64,000 bases of DNA from Nocardioides alcanivorans (GCF_021555175.1 NZ_JAKGRW010000019.1:248001-312000); one strand, 5' to 3'; shown: positions 32,293 to 42,535, counted from the stretch's first letter. The notes: generated by a model not told the origin, from the letters alone. Translations and numbers: made by a program.

Positions 32293-32982
32293 TCAGCAGG
32301 ACTTGTAGCCACGCACCGTGTAGTAGCTGTAGTTCGAGAAGGACTTCACGAACTTCTTGTCACCCTTGGCGAAGGCGCGCCAGTAGGTGCACTTGGACTT
32401 CGCGGGCAGCTTCTTGGCCCACTTGCCCTTCTTGTTCGTCTTGACGGTGGCGAACTTCTTCCACTTGCCCTTCTTCGTGGCCTTGACCTGGATCGTGACC
32501 TTCTTCTTCTTGTAGTCCGGCTTGACCTTGCCCTTGAGCGTGGTCCTCGAGATCGTGTCGCCGAGGTCACGCATCACCTTCTGGTTCGTGGTGACCGCGG
32601 ATGCCGAGTAGGTGTAGGTCGGGTTGGAGCCGGAGTCCGAGCCACCGCTGTAGCTGACCTGATAGCTCGCGTTGCCGACCGCCTTGAGGTTGTAGAAACC
32701 CCAGGAGCCGTACGACTCGTAGGTCCCGATCGTCTTGAAGGCCGATTCGCTCGCGAGCTTGCGCTTCAAGGTGACGGTTCCCTTGGGATAGCCCGCGGCG
32801 CTGTTGATCTTGCCGCTGATGTAGAAGGACGATCCGTACTTGGCCTTGGCCACGCTGATCTGGCCGGAGAGCGTGGTCGGCATGACGGTGGCCGCCTCAG
32901 CCGACACCGTGGCCAGCGAGACGGGGACGAGACCGAGCAGGGCGGCGGACAGCAGGCCGCCGAAGAGACGCTTGACGCGCAT
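32293..32982 (-). CDS. secreted Ig-like protein with lysine-rich C-terminus
   Basis: 229 residues. A Sec signal peptide (1-30, cut after AEA) is followed by a beta-rich Ig-like module (about 35-130: LSGQISVAKAKYGSSFYISG). A second half is full of Lys and aromatic residues (KGKVKPDYKKKKVTIQVKATKKGKWKKF, region 150-178) and ends in Cys. Two cysteines near the end (KCTYW, YKSC) may pair. Resembles the Ig-like repeats of actinobacterial exported proteins. Function unknown. Confidence 0.65.
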   Translation of the reverse strand: MRVKRLFGGLLSAALLGLVPVSLATVSAEAATVMPTTLSGQISVAKAKYGSSFYISGKINSAAGYPKGTVTLKRKLASESAFKTIGTYESYGSWGFYNLKAVGNASYQVSYSGGSDSGSNPTYTYSASAVTTNQKVMRDLGDTISRTTLKGKVKPDYKKKKVTIQVKATKKGKWKKFATVKTNKKGKWAKKLPAKSKCTYWRAFAKGDKKFVKSFSNYSYYTVRGYKSC

Positions 32983-33132
32983 GGGTTGAGTCCTCTAGGG
33001 GATCGGGCGGCTCCCCGAGGAGCCAGCGGTTCTGTGGAGACGGGGGATTCCTTCCCCCGGCATCTCACCCGAAACCACAGCCGAGCGCAAAGTGGGGTGA
33101 GCCACAACCGAGCCGCACCCTAAGGTGGGTCC

Positions 33133-34038
33133 GTGGAGGAGAGACGCGGACTGGCACTGGGCGCGTCGGCCTACGTCATGTGGGGCCTGTTCCCGCTCTA
33201 CTGGCCACTCCTCGAACCGGCCGGCGCGATCGAGATCCTCGCCCACCGGGTGCTGTGGTCGGTCATCACCGTCGGTCTCCTGATGCTGGCGCTGCGTCGT
33301 ACGTCGCAACTCCGAGCGCTGCTCGCCAACCCCCGTCAACGGATGTTCATCGTGCTCGCCAGCGTGGTGATCGCAATCAACTGGGGCACCTTCATCTGGG
33401 CGGTCAACCATGACCATGTCGTGGAGACATCCCTCGGCTACTTCATCAATCCGCTGGTGACGGTGCTGATGGGCGTCCTCATCCTGCAGGAATCGCTGCG
33501 CCCGTTGCAGTGGGCCTCACTCGGCCTCGCTGCTGCAGCGGTCGTCGTACTCACCGTCGACTACGGCCGACCGCCCTGGGTGGCGCTCGCACTCGCCGGG
33601 TCGTTCGGCGTCTACGGACTCGCCAAGAAGCAGGCAGGCGCCGGCGCCGTCGAGTCCCTCGCTCTCGAGACCGCCGTGATGGCGCCGGTGGCGCTGGCGT
33701 ACGTCGTCTTCGTCGTCGTATCGGGCAACAGTCACTTCGGCACCGAGGGCGTCGGGCATGCGGCGTTGCTGGCCCTGACCGGCGTGGTCACCGCCGTGCC
33801 GCTGTTGTGCTTCGGGGCGGCCGCCACACGCCTGCCGATGGTCATGCTGGGCCTGCTGCAGTACCTCGCACCGATCCTGCAGTTCGTCATCGGTGTGTGG
33901 ATCTTCCACGAGGCCATGCCGTCCGGCCGGTGGATCGGTTTCGGTCTCGTCTGGATCGCCCTGGTCGCCTTCACCTTCGAGGCTGTCAACCACCGTCGCC
34001 GGCAACTGCGGCTGGCCGTCGAGGCCAGTGCCCTGTGA
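33133..34038 (+). CDS. rarD: EamA family transporter RarD
   Basis: 301 residues from GTG 33133, preceded by AAGGTGG. Ten helices; conserved YVMWGLFPLYWPLL, AHRVLWS, NWGTFIWAVNHDHVVETSLGYFINPL and LQYLAPILQF. RarD was named in E. coli from a chloramphenicol phenotype; substrate not established. Monocistronic, followed by a stem-loop. Confidence 0.9.
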   Translation: MEERRGLALGASAYVMWGLFPLYWPLLEPAGAIEILAHRVLWSVITVGLLMLALRRTSQLRALLANPRQRMFIVLASVVIAINWGTFIWAVNHDHVVETSLGYFINPLVTVLMGVLILQESLRPLQWASLGLAAAAVVVLTVDYGRPPWVALALAGSFGVYGLAKKQAGAGAVESLALETAVMAPVALAYVVFVVVSGNSHFGTEGVGHAALLALTGVVTAVPLLCFGAAATRLPMVMLGLLQYLAPILQFVIGVWIFHEAMPSGRWIGFGLVWIALVAFTFEAVNHRRRQLRLAVEASAL

Positions 34039-34056
34039 CCGGCGACCAGACGCCTT

Positions 34057-34110
34057 CGATGGAGTACACGTGCTCCTGATCTGCGGAAACAGCGCACGCG
34101 CACTCCATCG
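34057..34110. repeat. inverted repeat, 3' stem-loop (CGATGGAGT type)
   Basis: CGATGGAGT (34057-34065) pairs with ACTCCATCG (34102-34110), with an inner GTGCT/AGCGCAC pairing. It begins 19 bases after the rarD stop. The core matches the longer inverted repeat at 25038, so the two may be relatives. Confidence 0.55.
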
Positions 34111-34185
34111 GACCTGGACCGCGGATGCTCCCCATGGCCAGGAGACCTACGATGGCCGCGGCCCACGAAGAGGAGGCACGACCGG

Positions 34186-34929
34186 ATGCGTCTGCTGTTG
34201 GATGCGGCGTCCCAGGACAAGGACCTGACCGCCGACGACGTCGCCGAGCGCTATCCGTGGCCGGAGTCCGGCAAGTGGGTACGAGCGATGATGGTCACCA
34301 CCCTCGACGGTGCGGCCGTCGGCCCGGACGGGCTGAGCAAGTCGGTCACCTCCGCGGCCGACCAAGTGGTGTTCAACGCCGTACGCCGTTTCGCCGACGT
34401 GGTGCTCGTCGGCGCCCAGACGGTCCGCGCCGAGCAGTACACGCCGATGACGGCCAAGCCCGAGGATGCCGTACGGCGTGCCGAAGCGGGTCAGACGCCC
34501 GCGCCGGTGATCGCCGTGGTCACCGGATCACTCGAGCTCCCGTGGGAGCTGCCGGTGTGGTCCGGGTCCACCCACCGCCCCATCGTGCTCACTCACGAGG
34601 GTGCGGTTCCCGAGCGGCTGGCCCGGGCCCGGGAACACGCCGATGTGCTCACCCTCCCCGTCCTCAGCCCCGACCAGATCATCGATGCCCTTGTCGCCCG
34701 TGGCCTCCGTCGGATCGTCACCGAAGGCGGTCCGACGCTCCTGCGCGAGTTGATCGCCGCCGACCTGGTCGACGAGGCCGACATCACCCTCTCGCCCGGC
34801 TTCAGTGGCACCGCCAACTCTCCCGCCACAGCCATGCTCTCCGAGGTCCGCGGCTTCCGGTTGGAGCAGGTGCTCGAGCAGGACGGATTCCTCATGACCC
34901 GTCACCTCCGAGCAGGGGCCGAGCGATGA
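34186..34929 (+). CDS. RibD C-terminal-like pyrimidine/dihydrofolate reductase
   Basis: 247 residues from ATG 34186, preceded by GAGGAGG. RibD_C/DHFR-like fold with MMVTTLDGAAVGPDGLSKSV, DVVLVGAQTVRAEQY, and GLRRIVTEGGPTLLRELI. The family reduces a ribosyl-pyrimidine in riboflavin synthesis or pterins using NADPH. It lacks the RibD deaminase half and is not in a rib cluster. Its stop overlaps the start of the pterin-binding gene (ATGA), so the two likely act in one pathway. Confidence 0.82.
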   Translation: MRLLLDAASQDKDLTADDVAERYPWPESGKWVRAMMVTTLDGAAVGPDGLSKSVTSAADQVVFNAVRRFADVVLVGAQTVRAEQYTPMTAKPEDAVRRAEAGQTPAPVIAVVTGSLELPWELPVWSGSTHRPIVLTHEGAVPERLARAREHADVLTLPVLSPDQIIDALVARGLRRIVTEGGPTLLRELIAADLVDEADITLSPGFSGTANSPATAMLSEVRGFRLEQVLEQDGFLMTRHLRAGAER

Positions 34930-35827
34930 TCTCCCTCTCCGGACTCGCCCGCCTGGCCGCGGAGCACAGCGACGAGCTCGACCACCCCGTTGCGCCCCTG
35001 CGACTGGCCGGCACCACCTACGACACCGACCGCGACCCGCTCCTCATGGGCGTCGTCAACCTCTCCCGCGACTCCAACTACCGTGAGTCGATCGCCGTCG
35101 ACGTCGAGTCCGCGCTACGCAAGGCACGGGTGCAGTTCGCAGAAGGTGCCCAGCTGATCGACATCGGTGCCGAATCCAGCCGCCCCGATGCCTCTCGCCT
35201 CCCCGCGTCGGAACAAGCGCGCAGTCTCTCGCCCGTCATCGAGCAGCTCGCCGACGACGGCATCCCCGTCTCCATCGAGAGCTACGAGACCTCCGTCGTA
35301 CGCGCAGGACTCAAGGCCGGCGCCAGCCTCCTCAACCTGACGGGCTCGCAGAGCGACGACGAGATGTTCGCCCTGGCCGCCGAGTACGACGCCGCCGTGG
35401 TCATGTGCCACGTGCTCGGAGCCCACGCCCGTGACCTGGACGGCACCGACGTGGAGGACGATCCGGTGCCGGCGATGCTGGAGGGATTCGCGGCCCGCGT
35501 CGCTCGGGCCCGAGAGCTCGGCGTCACCGACATCGCGATCGACCCGGGCATGGGTTTCGGGTTCCGCATGGACGATCCACGATCCCGCGCCCACCACCAG
35601 GCCACCACGTTGCTCAACTCGTTCCGACTGCGCCAACTCGGCCTGCCGATCTGCCACGCGCTGCCGCACGCCTTCGACTTCTTCGAAGACCAGTTCCGCA
35701 GCGCGGAAGGCTTCTTCGCGGTGCTCGCCCATCTGGGGGCACCGGGATCTACCGCACCCACGAGGTGCCGCTGACCCGCGGCGTACTCGCGGCACTGCAC
35801 GCCTTCGGCACCCGGCCGGGCGACTGA
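34926..35827 (+). CDS. dihydropteroate synthase-like pterin-binding protein, frameshifted as given
   Basis: TIM-barrel pterin-binding family. LLMGVVNLSRDSNYRES corresponds to the MGVVNxTPDSFSD motif but without the PDSF sequence; LIDIGAESSRPDA matches the second loop. The SRK loop of true dihydropteroate synthases is not visible; the region reads PICHALPHAFDFF. The frame breaks at the G run 35735-35739. With one base restored it ends GTGIYRTHEVPLTRGVLAAL, 300 residues, stop at 35825. It may bind a pterin or related ring without making dihydropteroate. Coupled to the RibD-like reductase. Confidence 0.75.
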
Positions 35828-36883
35828 TCAGCTGAGGGCCGTGCGCAGCCGGCCGGTGAGGTCGAGCATCACGGTGCGGGCAGCGCAGTCGAGCCCGACG
35901 AAGTTGGCGAACCCGTGGATCAGGCCGGGTTGGCGTTCCATCGTCAGCTCCACACCGGCATCGATGAGCCGTCGCGCATAGGTCTCCCCCTCGTCACGCA
36001 GCGGGTCGAAGCCTGCGGTGACGAGGTGGCCCGGGCAGACACCGGCCGGGATCTCGGCGTTGAGGATGTCGACGCGTGGGTCCTTGAGGTCCGCCTCCGT
36101 CGGCAGATAGCTCTGCTCCGCGAGGTCGAGGAACTGCCGGGTGAGGAAGAAGCCCTCGTCGAACATCCTGCGGCTCTCACTCAGGCCCGCGGCATCGGCC
36201 ATCGGGTAGATGAGCAGCTGGTAGGTGAGCGGCAGGCCCTCCTCCGCGGCAGCGAGTGCGAGATGCGCTGCCAGGTTGCCGCCCGCGGAGTCCCCACCGA
36301 CGGCGAGACGTGCGGTGTCGACCTGCCACTGCTCCGGATCCGCGACGAGTGCACGGAACACGGCCAGGCAGTCGTCGTGCGCCGCCGGGAAGGAGTGCTC
36401 GGGAGCGAGCCGGTAGTCGACGGAGAGGACCTGCACCCCGGCCTGCTCGGCCAGGAAGCGTCCCACTGCGTCATGGGTCCCGTGCCGGGCGCCGTAGATG
36501 AAGCCACCCCCGTGGAGGAAGAGCAACGTGGGCAGCGGTTCGCTGGCGCCCACGAGAGCACGCGGCGTCAGCACCCGCACCGGAACTCCCGCGATGCTCG
36601 TGTCCCAGGAGGAGCCGATCGGCTGCTCGCCCGCGACCATCCGGCTCTGGCCTTCGAGTGCGATGCGCCCCTCGGGGATCGTTCGGGTCTCCGCCCCTCG
36701 CTCGCCACTCAACTTCTGCAGGCGCAACAACAGCTGGGTGTCGAGGTCGAGCGTCTGGCCCGCCCGCACCACCGGCGTTCCCGCAATCATGCGCTTGACC
36801 CTGGTCGGCAGCCGTACGGCGCCTCGCGCGGTCGCCGCCTTCGCTGCGGTCTGGGCTCGGTTCAGGAGTCCGTTGCTCACCAT
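35828..36883 (-). CDS. alpha/beta hydrolase (HSL family)
   Basis: 351 residues from ATG 36883. The oxyanion motif LFLHGGGFIYG, nucleophile GGDSAGGN, acid in FDPLRDEGE and His in GLIHGF are all present and ordered as in hormone-sensitive-lipase esterases. The N-terminal cap is about 90 residues. It acts on short-chain esters in most relatives. Its stop abuts the stop of the convergent pterin gene. Intact, unlike the related gene at the left edge. Confidence 0.88.
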   Translation of the reverse strand: MVSNGLLNRAQTAAKAATARGAVRLPTRVKRMIAGTPVVRAGQTLDLDTQLLLRLQKLSGERGAETRTIPEGRIALEGQSRMVAGEQPIGSSWDTSIAGVPVRVLTPRALVGASEPLPTLLFLHGGGFIYGARHGTHDAVGRFLAEQAGVQVLSVDYRLAPEHSFPAAHDDCLAVFRALVADPEQWQVDTARLAVGGDSAGGNLAAHLALAAAEEGLPLTYQLLIYPMADAAGLSESRRMFDEGFFLTRQFLDLAEQSYLPTEADLKDPRVDILNAEIPAGVCPGHLVTAGFDPLRDEGETYARRLIDAGVELTMERQPGLIHGFANFVGLDCAARTVMLDLTGRLRTALS

Positions 36884-36982
36884 GTACCCGACAGTAACCT
36901 CCCGTCAGTGAGGTCAGCCAGCTGACACCCGACGTACTTTCTCGACACCGCACGTTCATCTTCAGGTGCCACACTCGTGCGC

Positions 36983-39172
36983 ATGAGCGCCGAAGGTCTG
37001 CCCACCCACGCTGCCGGGTCCTTGGAAGAGGGCCCGCTCGACGCATTCCGGGCTGCTGCCACGACAGGCGTCTTCGAGGTGGATCCTCCCTACATCCCGA
37101 CGGCGCCCGAGATCGCGGCGCTCGCCGACTTCCCGGACCGGTTCTCCGACCGTGAGCTCTCCTGGGTCCGCTTCAACCAACGAGTCCTGGAGCTGGCGGA
37201 GGACCCGGAGCTCCCCCTGTTGGAACGGACCCGGTTCCTGGCGATCTTCACCAGCAACCTCGACGAGTTCTTCATGGTCCGCGTCGCCGGACTCAAGCGA
37301 AGGATCGCGGCCGACGTGGCGGTGCGCTCGGCGTCGGGTCACCTGCCACGGGAGGTGCTCGACCGGATCTGGGTGCACACCACCGAACTGATGCAACGGC
37401 ACGCCACCCACTTCGCCGACGTGATCGTGCCGGCGTTGGAGGCCGAGGGCATCCAACTGCTGCGCTGGGAGCAGCTCGACCGAGACGAGCAGAAGTTCTG
37501 CAAGAAGCTCTTCAAGGAGCGGGTCTTTCCGGTGCTCACGCCGTTGGCGGTCGACCCGGCACACCCGTTCCCCTACATCTCGGGGCTCTCCCTCAACATC
37601 GCGGTGCTCATCCGTGATCCGAAGTCGGGCAAGGAGCACTTCGCCCGCGTGAAGGTGCCACCGATCTTCGACCGCTTCGTCGCGCTCGGCAACCAACGGT
37701 TCGTCCCGCTCGAAGACGTCATCGGCGAGCACCTCAAGCGGCTCTTCCCAGGCATGGAGGTGCTGGAGGCACACACCTTCCGGGTCACCCGCAACGAGGA
37801 CCTCGAAGTCGAGGAGGACGACGCCGAGAACCTCCTGGCCGCTCTCGAGAAGGAGCTGCTGCGGCGCAAGTTCGGTCCACCGGTGAGGCTCGAGGTGGAG
37901 CAGTCGATCAACGACCGAGTGCTCGACCTGCTGGTCTCGGAGCTCGGCGTCACCCAGCAGGAGGTCGTCCGGCTGCCCGGGCCACTCGACCTGCGTGGAC
38001 TCAACGACATCGCCGACCTCAGCCGCGACGATCTGAAGTACCCCACCTTCGTGCCGAAGACCCACCAGCAACTCGCGCCCGTGGAGTCGGCAAGCCCGGT
38101 CGACGTCTTCAAGGCGATGCGCCGGGGCAACGTGCTGCTGCACCACCCCTATGACTCGTTCGCGACCTCCGTGCAGCGGTTCATCGAGCAGGCGGCGGCC
38201 GACCCGCACGTGCTGGCGATCAAGCAGACGCTCTATCGCACCTCCGGCGACTCGCCGATCATCGACGCCCTGATCGACGCGGCCGAGGCGGGCAAGCAGG
38301 TGCTGGTGCTGGTGGAGATCAAGGCTCGCTTCGATGAGTCCAACAACATCCGGTGGGCCCGCAAGCTCGAGCACGCGGGCTGCCACGTCGTCTACGGCCT
38401 GGTCGGCCTCAAGACCCACTGCAAGCTGGCGATGGTGGTGCGCGAGGAGCCCGAGGGAATCCGTCGCTACACCCACATCGGCACCGGCAACTACAACCCC
38501 AAGACCGCCCGCTTCTACGAGGACTTCGGCCTGCTCACCAACGATCAGGCGATCGGGGAGGACGTCGCCCACCTCTTCAACAACCTGAGCGGCTGGTCGC
38601 GCAACGCGTCGTACGACGAGCTGCTGGTCGCGCCCGACTCGGTGCGCAACGGTCTCATCGAGCAGATCCATGTGGAGATCGGCAACCACCGCTCGGGGCT
38701 GCCCGCGGAGATTCGGCTCAAGGCCAACTCGATCGTCGACGAGGCCGTCATCGACTCGCTCTACCTCGCCTCCCGCGAGGGAGTGCCGGTGAAGCTGCTG
38801 GTGCGTGGCATCTGTGCCCTGCGTCCCGGCGTTCCCGGCCTGTCGGAGACGATCGAAGTGCGTTCGGTGCTGGGACGTTTCCTCGAGCACAGCCGGGTCT
38901 TCTGGTTCGCCAACGGCGGAGCGCCCACAGCGTGGATCGGGTCGGCCGACATGATGCACCGCAACCTCGACCGTCGCGTCGAGGTGCTGGTCAGGTTGCC
39001 CGAGCAACGGCTGATCGACGAGATCGGGTTGCTCTTCGACCTGGCCTTCGACCCCGAGACCGACGCCTGGACCGCCGGCCCCGACGACGTGTGGACCCGC
39101 CACCGTGGCAGCCAACACCTCCAGGAGCTGCTCATCGGCTCCCGCAAACGTCGCGGAGCCGCGAAGACCTGA
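36983..39172 (+). CDS. ppk1: polyphosphate kinase 1
   Basis: 729 residues from ATG 36983 (GTG 36977 possible). Makes and reverses polyphosphate from ATP. Domains in order: N-terminal helical domain ([18 protein letters not shown]), head domain, then two phospholipase D-like catalytic domains. [29 protein letters not shown] with the phosphorylated His, and [10 protein letters not shown] are present. An extra N-terminal tail of about 45 residues is typical of actinobacterial forms. Followed at a distance by mutT1, the same neighbourhood as in mycobacteria. Confidence 0.95.
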   Translation: MSAEGLPTHAAGSLEEGPLDAFRAAATTGVFEVDPPYIPTAPEIAALADFPDRFSDRELSWVRFNQRVLELAEDPELPLLERTRFLAIFTSNLDEFFMVRVAGLKRRIAADVAVRSASGHLPREVLDRIWVHTTELMQRHATHFADVIVPALEAEGIQLLRWEQLDRDEQKFCKKLFKERVFPVLTPLAVDPAHPFPYISGLSLNIAVLIRDPKSGKEHFARVKVPPIFDRFVALGNQRFVPLEDVIGEHLKRLFPGMEVLEAHTFRVTRNEDLEVEEDDAENLLAALEKELLRRKFGPPVRLEVEQSINDRVLDLLVSELGVTQQEVVRLPGPLDLRGLNDIADLSRDDLKYPTFVPKTHQQLAPVESASPVDVFKAMRRGNVLLHHPYDSFATSVQRFIEQAAADPHVLAIKQTLYRTSGDSPIIDALIDAAEAGKQVLVLVEIKARFDESNNIRWARKLEHAGCHVVYGLVGLKTHCKLAMVVREEPEGIRRYTHIGTGNYNPKTARFYEDFGLLTNDQAIGEDVAHLFNNLSGWSRNASYDELLVAPDSVRNGLIEQIHVEIGNHRSGLPAEIRLKANSIVDEAVIDSLYLASREGVPVKLLVRGICALRPGVPGLSETIEVRSVLGRFLEHSRVFWFANGGAPTAWIGSADMMHRNLDRRVEVLVRLPEQRLIDEIGLLFDLAFDPETDAWTAGPDDVWTRHRGSQHLQELLIGSRKRRGAAKT

Positions 39173-39195
39173 ACGTCAGCGGCACCGCCTCGCCG

Positions 39196-40254
39196 TCAGC
39201 AGGTCGCGAGGAGCACCGGTCCGGTGGCGAGGGACGACATCGGGAAGGCATCGGCCCGCACCTTCCCAGTGAGGATGACGAGGGAACCGTCTGCCTCCGA
39301 GTCCGCCAGGTCGAAGACCTCGGGATAGGCGACGTACTGCGCGGGGTCCTCGGCCCTGGCCAGGGCCGCGCGGGAGCGGGCATTGCGTCCCGCCCGCTCC
39401 TCGTCCTCGAAGCCGAAGACCACCCGCAGGTCGTCGCCGGGGAGGAGGGCGACGACGTACCCGGTCAGTGGTGAGACGCCACCGGCTTGCTCGACCAGGG
39501 CGCGTGCCGTCGTCTGGGCGTCCGGGGCGGCCTGCGTCAACGACAGCTCCGCACACGCCCGGTCCTGCAGCAACGCAGTCGCGGTCAACGGTTCGCCGGC
39601 AGCCTCCAGCAACTCCCCTGTGTCGACACCGCCCTCACCCTCACGGATGATCTTGATCGTCTTCTCCAGCTCTTCGCGGTTGTCGGATCCGACGATCAGG
39701 CCCTCGTCCTCGAAGAGGGCCATCGTCTGCAGCTGGTACGCCGTCAGCCCGGTGACCTTTGCGACGGCGTCGGGTCCGCCCGACCAGACGCCGCCGTCGA
39801 GCTCGTCCTTGCCGGGACCGGTGTAGCCGAGGTCGCGCACCCGGTCCCGCACCGTGCCGAGATCCTGTTCGGTGCGCACCACGACCACCTGGCCCTCCGC
39901 CGACTGCCCGAAGACCTCCCACTCCGCAGCCAACGGGCTGAAGCCGAATCCGTCGGCGAGCAACAACGCCGACGAGGCGAGGGACGAGGTGGCCAGCTCC
40001 CGATCGGTCGCCTCGGCGAGGAACTCCTCGGCGGCGGAGTCGGTGCCCGAGACGTCGCCCGCGCCCAGCTCCTCGCGGACACCCGCCCAATCCGTCCAGA
40101 TCACGCGTTGGGTCTGCTTCGGCAACATCGACACTGCGCTCTCGAACTCGGTCGGGCGGGGCCAGAGACGCCAGGCCGTCACGGCGGCGCCTGCCACGAG
40201 CAGCAGGACCACGCCGGTGACCAGCAGCGCGCGAGGTGAAGGGCGAGTGAACAT
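39196..40254 (-). CDS. membrane-anchored extracytoplasmic protein of unknown function
   Basis: 352 residues from ATG 40254. A single N-terminal helix (RALLVTGVVLLLVAGAAVTAW) anchors an acidic extracytoplasmic part. Features include FESAVSMLPKQTQRVIWTDWAGVREELG and QTMALFEDEGLIVGSDNREELE. No catalytic motif is seen. It is encoded between ppk1 (convergent) and mutT1 (divergent, 49 bases between starts). A link with polyphosphate metabolism is only positional. Confidence 0.65.
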   Translation of the reverse strand: MFTRPSPRALLVTGVVLLLVAGAAVTAWRLWPRPTEFESAVSMLPKQTQRVIWTDWAGVREELGAGDVSGTDSAAEEFLAEATDRELATSSLASSALLLADGFGFSPLAAEWEVFGQSAEGQVVVVRTEQDLGTVRDRVRDLGYTGPGKDELDGGVWSGGPDAVAKVTGLTAYQLQTMALFEDEGLIVGSDNREELEKTIKIIREGEGGVDTGELLEAAGEPLTATALLQDRACAELSLTQAAPDAQTTARALVEQAGGVSPLTGYVVALLPGDDLRVVFGFEDEERAGRNARSRAALARAEDPAQYVAYPEVFDLADSEADGSLVILTGKVRADAFPMSSLATGPVLLATC

Positions 40255-40303
40255 GGTCGCTCTGCTTTCCGGTCCGGGAGGTTGCGGTGTGAGACTAGTC
40301 GTC

Positions 40304-41167
40304 ATGCCGCCCAGCCCCATCCTCGCTGCCGGAGCCGTCGTGATCCGCAAGGGCGAGGTGCTGCTCGTGCACCGACCTCGCTACGACGACTGGTCGTTCC
40401 CCAAGGGGAAGCTTGACCGGGGCGAGCACCTGACGAGCTGCGCGGTGCGCGAGGTCCGCGAGGAGACCGGCCTCGACATCCATCTGGCCCGCCCGTTGCC
40501 GCAGCAGGAGTACCTCGTCGGCAAGCGGGAGAAGGTCGTCAGCTACTGGGTGGGCCGCGTGGTCGGTGATGCCGACGTCAGCGGCTATGAGCCCAACGAC
40601 GAGATCGACCAGGTCGCCTGGGTGTCCCTCGACCGTGCCGGGACACTCCTCACCCACCCCCACGACCGCGGCACCCTCGCCGATGCCGTCACCGTGCGGG
40701 GAGCGGGCGGCGGGCGCACCCGCACCCTCGTCGTACTCCGCCACGCCGTGGCGCGCTCCCGCAGCGGCTGGCGTACCGACGACCGTTTCCGCACCCTCGT
40801 GATGAGTGGTGAGCGGCAGGCGGCTCGGATCGCCCCGGTACTGGCGGCGTACGACGTCAGGAGACTGACCTCCTCCTCCAGCACCCGCTGCATCGCCACC
40901 CTGCTCCCCTACGCCGACCTGACCCAGCGTCACATCGCGACGGCGGACGAACTCTCCGAGGAGGGGGCGACGCCGGATCGGGTCGCGCGGATCGTGCAGC
41001 GCCTGCTCTCCGAACGGCAGCCCACTGTGCTGTGCACCCATCGTCCGGTGCTGCCCCTGGTGTTTGCGCACCTCGGACTCACCGATCCGGGTCTGGAACG
41101 CGGCGAGCTGGTCGTCGTGCACCATCGCGACGGACGGGTGCTCGACATCGAGACCCATCTGCCCTGA
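40304..41167 (+). CDS. mutT1: MutT1-type Nudix hydrolase with histidine phosphatase domain
   Basis: 287 residues from ATG 40304. The Nudix box G35-x5-E41-x7-REVREETGL is complete (residues 35-57). The C-terminal half is a histidine phosphatase with LRHA near 146 and the second His in CTHRPVLP. Mycobacterial MutT1 has the same two domains and cleaves 8-oxo-GTP and diadenosine polyphosphates. The ppk neighbourhood is also as in Mycobacterium tuberculosis. RBS is weak; GGGAGG lies about 22 bases upstream. Confidence 0.9.
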   Translation: MPPSPILAAGAVVIRKGEVLLVHRPRYDDWSFPKGKLDRGEHLTSCAVREVREETGLDIHLARPLPQQEYLVGKREKVVSYWVGRVVGDADVSGYEPNDEIDQVAWVSLDRAGTLLTHPHDRGTLADAVTVRGAGGGRTRTLVVLRHAVARSRSGWRTDDRFRTLVMSGERQAARIAPVLAAYDVRRLTSSSSTRCIATLLPYADLTQRHIATADELSEEGATPDRVARIVQRLLSERQPTVLCTHRPVLPLVFAHLGLTDPGLERGELVVVHHRDGRVLDIETHLP

Positions 41168-41273
41168 GCAGTCCCCGGAGATCGAAGCCGCTCGACGCTG
41201 TCAAGGATTCCCGTGCTCGTTCACGTGATGGCCGTCTCACTCTCGCTCAGCGGTGACCAAGTGGTCCGACACC

Positions 41274-41291
41274 GTTCACCGCTCGTTCACC
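41274..41291 (+). promoter_or_regulatory. PHO box upstream of pstS
   Basis: GTTCACC occurs at 41274-41280 and 41285-41291, 11 bases apart, exactly the repeat unit of the Streptomyces PhoP box. It lies 77 bases before the pstS start, with a TACGTT-like -10 near 41322. Another GTTCAC is present near 41220. Predicts PhoP-dependent induction in low phosphate. Confidence 0.8.
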
Positions 41292-41367
41292 GAGGCCCTC
41301 CGGACCGGTCACTTGCCCTCCCTACGTTCAGTCTTGACAAGAGACAGAACAGTTGAGGAGACACGAA

Positions 41368-42468
41368 GTGAATCGCACTTCCCTTCGTCGGGCCCTGGTC
41401 CCGACCGTGGCGGCCATCGCCATGCTTTCCGTGACCGCATGTGGCGCAGCCAATGAGGACGACGACGACAAGGGCGGCGACAGCAGCGGCCTCTCCGGCA
41501 CCCTGAACGGTGGCGGCGCCAGCTCGCAGGAGGCGGCGCAGACCGCTTGGCGCGCCGGCTTCCAGTCCCTGCAGGGTTCGGGCGTGACGGTCAACTACGA
41601 CCCGACCGGCTCCTCGGGTGGCCGTGAGGGCTTCCTCGACGGCGGCTTCGCCTTCGCTGGCACCGACTCCTACCTGTCCGACGAAGAGGTCGCCGCGGCC
41701 CAGGAGACCTGTGGCACCGGCGCCATCGAGGTGCCGGCCTACGTCAGCCCCATCGCCATCATGTACAACCTCGAGGGCGTCGACAGCCTCAAGCTCAGCC
41801 CCCAGGTCATCGCCGACATCTTCAACGGCAAGGTCACCAAGTGGAACGACTCGGCCATCACCGAGCTCAACGACGGTGTCGACCTGCCTGACGCCAACAT
41901 CAACGCCGTGCACCGCTCGGACGGTTCGGGCACCACCGGCAACTTCACCAACTACCTGACCAACGTCGTGCCGGAGAACTGGCCGCACGGTGAGGTCGAG
42001 GACTGGCCGATCAAGCACGGTGAGGGCGCCAACGGCACCTCCGGCGTGGTCGCGGCCGTCACCGACAACCCCAACAGCATCGGCTACGCCGACGCCAGCC
42101 AGGCCGGCGACCTCGGCCACGTCGAGGTGCAGGTGGGCGAGGGCTTCGTCGGCCCCAGCGCCGAAGCCGCCTCGAAGATCGTCGAGGTCTCCACCCGCGT
42201 GGCCGGCCGCGCCGAGGCCGACATGGCGGTCGACCTCGACTACCAGACGACCGACGACACGGCCTACCCGATCGTGCTGGTCTCCTACCTCGTGGCCTGC
42301 CAGCAGTACGCCGACCAGCAGACTGCCGACCTCGTCAAGGGCTACCTGAGCTACGTCGTGGGCCCCGAGGGTCAGGCCGCAGCTGCCGACAACGCCGGTT
42401 CTGCGCCGCTGAGCACCACGCTGGCCGACGAAGCGCTCCAGCACATCGAGGCGATCTCCGCCAAGTAG
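41368..42468 (+). CDS. pstS: phosphate-binding lipoprotein
   Basis: 366 residues from GTG 41368, with GAGGAG upstream. Lipoprotein signal with VTACG lipobox, followed by an acidic, Gly-Ser linker. Phosphate-loop segments include GGGASSQEAA, YDPTGSSGGREGFLDG, FAGTDSYLSDEE and HRSDGSGTTGNFTNYL. Delivers phosphate to PstCAB. First gene of pstSCAB, probably under the PHO box at 41274. Confidence 0.95.
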   Translation: MNRTSLRRALVPTVAAIAMLSVTACGAANEDDDDKGGDSSGLSGTLNGGGASSQEAAQTAWRAGFQSLQGSGVTVNYDPTGSSGGREGFLDGGFAFAGTDSYLSDEEVAAAQETCGTGAIEVPAYVSPIAIMYNLEGVDSLKLSPQVIADIFNGKVTKWNDSAITELNDGVDLPDANINAVHRSDGSGTTGNFTNYLTNVVPENWPHGEVEDWPIKHGEGANGTSGVVAAVTDNPNSIGYADASQAGDLGHVEVQVGEGFVGPSAEAASKIVEVSTRVAGRAEADMAVDLDYQTTDDTAYPIVLVSYLVACQQYADQQTADLVKGYLSYVVGPEGQAAAADNAGSAPLSTTLADEALQHIEAISAK

Positions 42469-42476
42469 TCCCGTCA

Positions 42477-42512
42477 GTTCGGTGCGGGGCCCGCACGGGT
42501 CCCGCACCGAAC
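42477..42512 (+). promoter_or_regulatory. pstS-pstC intercistronic hairpin
   Basis: A perfect 12-base stem (GTTCGGTGCGGG with CCCGCACCGAAC) and a 12-base loop start 9 bases after the pstS stop. It probably stabilises pstS mRNA or terminates part of the transcription, giving more binding protein than permease. Confidence 0.65.
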
Positions 42513-42535
42513 GTCTCGCACCAGGAGCAACCAGC

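Noticed and set aside
36962..39118. 718-residue minus-strand frame opposite ppk1
   Set aside because: No motifs and a composition typical of reversed codons; ppk1 is unambiguous on the plus strand.
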